Shown here: one piece after another, positions 58,958-64,000 of the stretch
How positions within the stretch are numbered: position 1 is the stretch's first letter
How the letters are laid out: each line of letters begins with the position of its first letter
DNA from: Prochlorococcus sp. AG-402-G10
GTDB taxonomy: Bacteria; Cyanobacteriota; Cyanobacteriia; PCC-6307; Cyanobiaceae
Direction: 5' to 3'
Assembly (NCBI GenBank): GCA_003279445.1
Contig: QCHT01000007.1
Coordinates: forward strand, 1 to 64,000
DNA length: 64,000 nt
Notes under the pieces: generated by a model
Database searches by the model: none
Seen by the model: only the letters and a program-made list of their open reading frames with translations
Told to the model about the DNA's origin: nothing
Position numbers and translations under genes: made by a program

Positions 58958-60106
58958 TTATCCACGTAATTTTCGCACCACATTTGAAATAGCTTGTACA
59001 GCTATATCGACATCCTTTAATGTTGTTGAGCGACCGACACTAAGACGCAATGATGCCTCAGCCTGCTGAATTGTCCTTCCAAGAGAAATAAGCACATGGG
59101 AAGGAGATCCATTACTGCATGCAGAACCACTACTACAAGAGATGAGGGGTCTTAATTGTTTATGTAAAAGAGAGCCAATGACCCCACCTACCGTGAAATT
59201 TAAATTATTAGGCAATCTCCTTTCCAACGAACCATTAATGATCAGATCAGGAATTTCATTATTTAAACCTTGCCAAAGTTGATCTCGAAGATCTTTAAGA
59301 TATTTGTAATGAACATCTAAGTGTTCAATTGCAAGTTCTGCGGCCTTCACAAATCCAACCACTAAAGGTACGGGAAGAGTTCCAGCCCTAATTCCATTCT
59401 CTTGATTACCTCCCCATTGTAAAGGCATGAGACTACAAGTTTCATTAGCAATTAATAGTCCAATACCTTTGGGACCATAGAGTTTATGACCACTAATGCT
59501 TGCAAAATCAATGCCTATCTTCTTAAAATCAATTGGAACATTTCCAAAGCCTTGTGCAACATCTGAATGGAAAGTAATTCCACGAGATTTACATAAAGAA
59601 GCAATTTCGGGAATAGGTTGAAGCACTCCAATTTCATTATTAGCAACCATTGCACTCACCAAAAAAGTATCCTCTGAAAACACATTCTTCAAACTATCTA
59701 AAGTAATCATTCCATCGGAATTAGGAGTTAACTCCGTAACACGAAAACCTTCTTTTTGCAATTGTCTCAACGGCTGAATTACAGCGTGATGCTCCGTAGA
59801 TATTGTGATCAAATGACCAGGTCTCCCATATTCCAAAGCTTTGGCCCTTGCATGACCAAGCAAGGCCAAATTATTGGCTTCAGTAGCACCGCTGGTAAAA
59901 ATTAGTTGCTTAGAGGGAACATCCAGCAGAGCTGCTAATTTATCTCTTGCAACAGTTATAGCTGCTGACGCATTAAGGCCGAGGCGATTCTGTTTACTTG
60001 AAGGATTTCCCCAAACCTCAGTCCAGTAAGGGGACATGGCCTTCAACACCTCTTCAGAGCAAGGTGTAGTTGATTGATAATCAAAAGCTAGTGGCGTAGT
60101 CTTCAT
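58958..60106 (-). CDS. Cysteine desulfurase (NifS/IscS family)
   Basis: Supplies sulfur for Fe-S clusters and thio-modifications. 382 residues from the ATG at 60106; a TTG 21 bases upstream is less likely. FDYQSTTPCSEEVLKAM opens like IscS, FTSGATEANNLALLGHARA follows, SISGHKLYGPKGIGLL has the PLP Lys, and SCSSGSACSNGSPSHVL has the persulfide Cys. The short active-site loop is group I (IscS-like). Divergent from the response regulator. Confidence 0.9.
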   Translation of the reverse strand: MKTTPLAFDYQSTTPCSEEVLKAMSPYWTEVWGNPSSKQNRLGLNASAAITVARDKLAALLDVPSKQLIFTSGATEANNLALLGHARAKALEYGRPGHLITISTEHHAVIQPLRQLQKEGFRVTELTPNSDGMITLDSLKNVFSEDTFLVSAMVANNEIGVLQPIPEIASLCKSRGITFHSDVAQGFGNVPIDFKKIGIDFASISGHKLYGPKGIGLLIANETCSLMPLQWGGNQENGIRAGTLPVPLVVGFVKAAELAIEHLDVHYKYLKDLRDQLWQGLNNEIPDLIINGSLERRLPNNLNFTVGGVIGSLLHKQLRPLISCSSGSACSNGSPSHVLISLGRTIQQAEASLRLSVGRSTTLKDVDIAVQAISNVVRKLRG

Positions 60107-60189
60107 TAACTCATTCGTGAAAGTCAACCAAACATCAATATCCTGGATGATATTGCTTTACAAGTCTCAAAGCCTCAATACTAAATTTA

Positions 60190-60918
60190 ATGGAAGAACT
60201 ACTAGCTCAAAATCCAGAAAATCAAGAAAAAGCTCGTATCTTACTAGTAGATGATGAGCCTGGTATTAGAACAGCTGTACAAGCCTACTTAAAAGATGAA
60301 GGCTTTGATGTTACGACTGCAATTGATGGAGAAGATGGCTTGCAAAAAGCAACTCAAATGATGCCCGATGTTGTAATTACTGACGTAATGATGCCTCGAT
60401 GTGATGGATTCGAGCTCCTAAAAAAACTTCGTTCAGACGAACGTCTTGGCGGAACACCTGTGATTTTTCTAACTGCAAAGGGGATGACATTAGACCGAAC
60501 TCAGGGCTATGAAGCGGGAGTTGATGATTACATTTCGAAACCATTCAATCCTGATGAGTTAGTTGCAAGAGTCAAGAATGTAGTAAGGCGGCAAGAACGT
60601 TTACTAGCAGAAGCCGCACGTTTTGCAGATACAGATGTTGGTCAAATGGCTAAACAAATTACAGAGATCAAATCGATGCTGACTCAGAACGATACAAATT
60701 CAGCAAGAAAAGATCTAATTCTTCCAAGCTTTACTCCTAGAGAGGCAAGTGTTCTTCAACTTGTTGCAGAAGGACTTATGAATAAGGAAATAGCAAGGCA
60801 ATTAGAAACATCTATTAGGAATGTAGAGAAGTACGTCAGTCGACTATTCATAAAAACAGGAACTTCAAGTAGAACAGAATTAGTAAGATATGCACTTGAG
60901 AATCACCTTGTAACTTAA
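60190..60918 (+). CDS. Two-component response regulator, LuxR/NarL type
   Basis: 242 residues: receiver domain (ILLVDDEPGIRTAV, phospho-Asp in VVITDVMMPRCDG, Lys in YISKPFNPDEL), linker, then a LuxR-type helix-turn-helix (TPREASVLQLVAEGLMNKEIARQLETSIRNVEKYVSRLFIKTGTSSRTELVRYALENH). A DNA-binding output regulator. It resembles the plastid/cyanobacterial Ycf29-type group, but its histidine kinase partner is not in the window. Confidence 0.9.
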   Translation: MEELLAQNPENQEKARILLVDDEPGIRTAVQAYLKDEGFDVTTAIDGEDGLQKATQMMPDVVITDVMMPRCDGFELLKKLRSDERLGGTPVIFLTAKGMTLDRTQGYEAGVDDYISKPFNPDELVARVKNVVRRQERLLAEAARFADTDVGQMAKQITEIKSMLTQNDTNSARKDLILPSFTPREASVLQLVAEGLMNKEIARQLETSIRNVEKYVSRLFIKTGTSSRTELVRYALENHLVT

Positions 60919-60921
60919 AAA

Positions 60922-61638
60922 CTATTTTATTTTTTCAAATTCAACTAATTGCGAAAAATAAAAAGGTGCTTGATTAAGTTTTCTTTGTTTAACTCTAAAG
61001 CCACATTGAAATGCTGCATTCACTATTCCTTTTTCTCTAAGAATATAAGCTCTTGTAGTTTTGCTTGGGCCAGGGAAAAATTGACCAATTGTCTTTAACA
61101 AAGCTAGCAATGGAGTATATGGTGCAAAACTTACTATTAGCCTATTCTCAGTTAAATTACATAAATGTCGCACCATTTCTTCAGCTGCTTTCTGTGGGTA
61201 ATGAATAAATACATCCAGGCAAATTACAGTATGAAACAAACCATTCAAACTCTCTAAATCAGAAGTTGTAAAAATCACTCGAGTTAAATCCAACCCAGCT
61301 AATTTTGCTCTTCGCTTAGTCTCTGCAACCATTGCGTCTGAAATATCACTTGCTGCAACAGAAGCAGCTCCCAATGATAAAAGAGGCAAAGAAAGGCTCC
61401 CGACACCACATCCTGCATCGCAAAATGATTGTTCACTTATTCCACCAGCTTCTTTAATCCAAGAAAGCACATCATCAACAGTTTTTTGGTGCCCTATTCG
61501 AATATTCCGTTGCACCTTATTAACATCATCACTATTGCTATAAATTCTATTCCACCTTTCAAAACCAGTCCCATTAAAATAAGTCAAGACTTCAGCCTTC
61601 TCAGACTGCTTTTGTTCTTGTAAACCTTCCTCTTTCAT
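60922..61638 (-). CDS. chlM: Magnesium protoporphyrin IX methyltransferase
   Basis: SAM-dependent enzyme of chlorophyll synthesis, adding methyl to Mg-protoporphyrin IX. 238 residues. YFNGTGFERWNRIYS and KVQRNIRIGHQKTVDDVL are ChlM/BchM features; DAGCGVGSLSLPLL is the SAM-binding motif; FAPYTPLLALLKTIGQFFPGPSKTTRAY follows. Convergent with the response regulator. Confidence 0.95.
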   Translation of the reverse strand: MKEEGLQEQKQSEKAEVLTYFNGTGFERWNRIYSNSDDVNKVQRNIRIGHQKTVDDVLSWIKEAGGISEQSFCDAGCGVGSLSLPLLSLGAASVAASDISDAMVAETKRRAKLAGLDLTRVIFTTSDLESLNGLFHTVICLDVFIHYPQKAAEEMVRHLCNLTENRLIVSFAPYTPLLALLKTIGQFFPGPSKTTRAYILREKGIVNAAFQCGFRVKQRKLNQAPFYFSQLVEFEKIK

Positions 61639-61665
61639 TGAAAAAAAGATTGATAGACGACGATA

Positions 61666-62829
61666 CTACTCAGCTGGCTTCCAATTGAGTAAATTAGATT
61701 CCAAATGAAACTGCCATCTCAATAATTCCTTTAAAGAACGTCCAATAAAGAATTCCTGAATTTTTTTCCCTTTTTGAAATAACAGTCTAGGAGAAACTGT
61801 TGCTGCCCAGATAGCGGAAGAAGGGTTTCCAGTCCATTTGGCAAGTTTTATGCAGCCGTTCAACAAAGGACAAGTTGTTCCAGCCAAAGTGCCATCTCCC
61901 AATCTACATGAACCCTCTTCAATGTATAAAAACCTTTGATCCCATTTAAAACATTTATCTTGCAAGCCATAAGGAGCCAAAGCATCACTAACTAAAAATA
62001 GTCGATTAGCAGCCAACTTATGCAGGATCAACGCCACATTAGGGTGCACATGGACGCCATCCGCTATTAATCCCAACGCAATTTCATCTTGCAAAAGGGC
62101 AACGCCAACAGGGCCGGGCTCTCTGTGATTTATTTCAGGCATTGCATTGAAGCAATGGGTAATCATGCTGACACCTAAATCAAAAGCAGCTTTGCATTGT
62201 TCAGTATTTGCTGCGGAATGCCCCAATGAAACAAGAATTCCCAGTTCATTTAATTTTCGTATAACTTCTGTAGAGCCTTCTAACTCAGGAGCCAGAGTAA
62301 CTAGAGCGATTTCCTCTTCAAACCCTCTAATTCTTTCATTTAAAGCATGCAAGCTTGGCAAACAAATCTGAGTAGGATCATGAGCTCCTTGAAAAGTTGG
62401 TGCCAAAAAAGGACCTTCAATATGAGCTCCAAGCAACTTGCATCTCCTATTAGAGCTTTGCTTTCTGGCTTCTCTAAAAGCCATTAAAGAGTTTCTTAAA
62501 GATGAAATGCTACAACTGACCAGTGTTGGTGCAATCGCTTCAACGCCATCACTCCAAAGAAGATCCAATAATTCATTTAGCTGCGGTAATTGTTGAACAT
62601 TGAAATCTGTAAAAGATAAGCCAAGCCCACCATTGATTTGAAGGTCTACTCCTCTTGGGCTCAATAAATCACCCTGCCAATCTTCACTCTTAAGAGATGG
62701 CTCTGCTCTATCTAACATTGGTTTTAAGGAGCATATTTCATCATTTTTATCAACCTGAACCCACCACAACTCTTCATTTAGAGGTGTATTCAATGGTCCT
62801 GGTATTCGAATATTGATTAAATTGCGCAT
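61666..62829 (-). CDS. nagA: N-acetylglucosamine-6-phosphate deacetylase
   Basis: 387-residue amidohydrolase. DLQINGGLGLSFTDFN replaces the usual GxDxHxHG with GVDLQINGG. HIEGPFLAP, SLGHSAANTEQCKAAFDLG, THCFNAMPEINHREPGPVGVAL, GLIADGVHVHP and FLVSDALAPYG are NagA signatures. It recycles amino sugars from murein or from chitin oligomers; which source applies here is inferred. No nagB or PTS gene is nearby. Confidence 0.92.
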   Translation of the reverse strand: MRNLINIRIPGPLNTPLNEELWWVQVDKNDEICSLKPMLDRAEPSLKSEDWQGDLLSPRGVDLQINGGLGLSFTDFNVQQLPQLNELLDLLWSDGVEAIAPTLVSCSISSLRNSLMAFREARKQSSNRRCKLLGAHIEGPFLAPTFQGAHDPTQICLPSLHALNERIRGFEEEIALVTLAPELEGSTEVIRKLNELGILVSLGHSAANTEQCKAAFDLGVSMITHCFNAMPEINHREPGPVGVALLQDEIALGLIADGVHVHPNVALILHKLAANRLFLVSDALAPYGLQDKCFKWDQRFLYIEEGSCRLGDGTLAGTTCPLLNGCIKLAKWTGNPSSAIWAATVSPRLLFQKGKKIQEFFIGRSLKELLRWQFHLESNLLNWKPAE

Positions 62830-62907
62830 GTCAATGAATAGTTCGAAGAGCTAATGCAGAATTTATAATTCTCGTCATTATTATTAATGAACCTTGCCTC
62901 CTAAAAC

Positions 62908-63444
62908 GTGACTTCAGCAAATGCTGAACCTAGCAACTTAGCAGCTGTGATAATGGGTAGCGATTCAGATTTACCTTCACTTCTACCAGCCATTGAAATT
63001 CTAGAAGATTTTGGTATCAAAGTAGAGACACGAATACTTTCAGCACATAGGACTCCTCATAAAATGATGGAATTCGCAGATGAAGCAGAAAATAAAGGTC
63101 TCAAAGTAATCATTGCTGGAGCTGGAGGAGCGGCTCATCTGCCAGGGATGGTTGCCTCACTTACGAATATCCCTGTTATTGGCGTACCAATTTCAACCAA
63201 AACTCTAAAAGGTATTGATTCCTTATACTCCATTGTGCAAATGCCTGGAGGAATACCAGTTGCAACAGTTGCAATCAACGGTGGCTTAAACGCAGGATTA
63301 TTGGCAGCACAAATCTTAGGAACTGCAATCCCATCAATAAACTCAGCAGTAACAAAATATAGAAAAAAACTACGTAATGAAGTTATAGCAAAAGATCAGA
63401 AGCTAATTGGCATTGGAGCCTCCAAATATATCGCCGACATTTAA
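62908..63444 (+). CDS. purE: N5-carboxyaminoimidazole ribonucleotide mutase PurE
   Basis: 178 residues, class I PurE. VIMGSDSDLPSLLPAIEIL, SAHRTPHKMMEFA, IAGAGGAAHLPGMVASLTNIPVIGVPI and MPGGIPVATVAINGGLNAGLLAAQIL are the family motifs. Acts in purine synthesis. GTG start. Convergent with cysC. Confidence 0.97.
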   Translation: MTSANAEPSNLAAVIMGSDSDLPSLLPAIEILEDFGIKVETRILSAHRTPHKMMEFADEAENKGLKVIIAGAGGAAHLPGMVASLTNIPVIGVPISTKTLKGIDSLYSIVQMPGGIPVATVAINGGLNAGLLAAQILGTAIPSINSAVTKYRKKLRNEVIAKDQKLIGIGASKYIADI

Positions 63445-63451
63445 GCTGTCT

Positions 63452-64000
63452 TTATTCAAAAATATTCAACTGAATTAATTTACTGATCACATCGTCGACA
63501 GATTCATCTAAACCCTTTAATCCAGTATCAACCTTCAACTCTGGTTTTTGAGGCTCTTCATAAGGACTAGAGATGCCAGTGAAATCTTTAATCTGTCCTG
63601 CTCTTGCTTTTGCATAAAGACCCTTGGTATCACGTTCTTCACAAACCTCTAAGTTCGCAGCGCAATAAATCTCCACGAAATCATTTTCGTTAACCAAACG
63701 TCTCGCCTTGTCCCGATCACTACGAAAAGGAGAGACAAAAGCGGTTAGAACTATAATTCCAGCATCTAAAAATAGCTTGGACACTTCACCAATGCGGCGA
63801 ATATTCTCTTCCCTATCAGAATCAGAAAACCCTAAATCTTTGCACAAGCCATGGCGAATGTTATCTCCATCTAGTACATAAGTAGATAGTCCTTTATTAA
63901 ACAAAGCTGCATTCACAGCATTCGCTAAAGTACTTTTCCCTGATCCTGATAACCCTGTAAACCAAAGAATGGCACTTTTATGATTTCTTTTCTGCTCTAT
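63452..64000 (-). CDS. cysC: Adenylylsulfate (APS) kinase, N-terminus outside the window
   Basis: Phosphorylates adenylylsulfate to PAPS in sulfate assimilation. The frame is open past the ATG at 63916 to the window edge; the extra codons read [20 protein letters not shown], i.e. the P-loop, so that ATG is internal. [26 protein letters not shown] and [13 protein letters not shown] are CysC motifs. Only the first residues are missing. Confidence 0.95.
   Translation of the reverse strand: MEQKRNHKSAILWFTGLSGSGKSTLANAVNAALFNKGLSTYVLDGDNIRHGLCKDLGFSDSDREENIRRIGEVSKLFLDAGIIVLTAFVSPFRSDRDKARRLVNENDFVEIYCAANLEVCEERDTKGLYAKARAGQIKDFTGISSPYEEPQKPELKVDTGLKGLDESVDDVISKLIQLNIFE

Overview
The window is AT-rich, densely packed, double-stranded chromosomal DNA from an oxygenic marine picocyanobacterium. 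Gene content and layout (psbA with a D1 tail, CP12, HemB with the Mg-type site, ChlM, NdhH, phylloquinone genes, SbtA/SbtB, many small conserved cyanobacterial proteins, very short intergenic gaps) fit Prochlorococcus well, probably a low-light clade; the exact strain cannot be decided by reading. It is core genome: I see no insertion sequence, prophage, CRISPR array, rRNA or tRNA.

Layout. 1-5 kb: the end of ftsH, a KDPG-aldolase-like gene, aroC, psbA with its terminator and leader, and an aspartoacylase-like hydrolase. 5-13.5 kb: a glutathionyl-hydroquinone-reductase-like GST, a DUF2301 membrane protein, CP12, a small conserved protein, obgE, mutS2, a VOC protein, hemB and a dnaJ-like gene. 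13.7-16.7 kb: a three-gene inorganic carbon uptake operon (SulP/BicA-like, SbtA, SbtB). 16.7-25 kb: a thioredoxin-reductase-like flavoprotein lacking the NADPH motif, a coiled-coil protein overlapping a UbiB-type kinase, enolase, glyoxalase I and a ClpB. 25-28.6 kb: the secE-nusG-rplK-rplA-rplJ-rplL block with an L10 leader and a clear terminator. 28.6-38.3 kb: rnhA, pyrD, a CobD-like aminotransferase, murG, a secreted protein, pgk, rbgA, rluD and a fused two-domain ABC ATPase. 38.3-46.7 kb: RSH (spoT/relA), DUF2062, mnmE, nadC, argS, hisC. 46.7-51.7 kb: a degenerate metallo-beta-lactamase-fold protein, trpG/pabA, dgkA, ybeY, DUF3285, prfB, a glutaredoxin and gshB. 51.7-56.8 kb: the phylloquinone block menF, menA, menC, menE, menI. 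56.8-64 kb: ndhH, rsmH, a cysteine desulfurase, a LuxR-type response regulator, chlM, nagA, purE and the 3' part of cysC.

How they connect. Photosynthesis is served by psbA, ndhH, chlM, hemB and the men genes (photosystem I quinone). Carbon supply and flux are served by the SulP-SbtA-SbtB operon, CP12, pgk, eno and the KDPG aldolase. Redox and thiol chemistry are served by the TrxR-like protein, the glutaredoxin next to glutathione synthetase, the GST and two glyoxalase-fold proteins. Translation and ribosome assembly account for most of the rest.

The best observation is that prfB has a programmed +1 frameshift: the first 25 codons lie in another frame ending CTT TGA C with an AGGA element just upstream, so an ORF starting at the first ATG (50369) misses the true N-terminus. 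Other points worth a second look are the NADPH-motif-less TrxR-like flavoprotein, the metallo-beta-lactamase-fold protein that has lost its HxHxDH ligands, an SbtB without the C-terminal cysteine loop, a CP12 with only one cysteine pair, and several hairpins and very small ORFs. I found no clear sign of a wholly new system.
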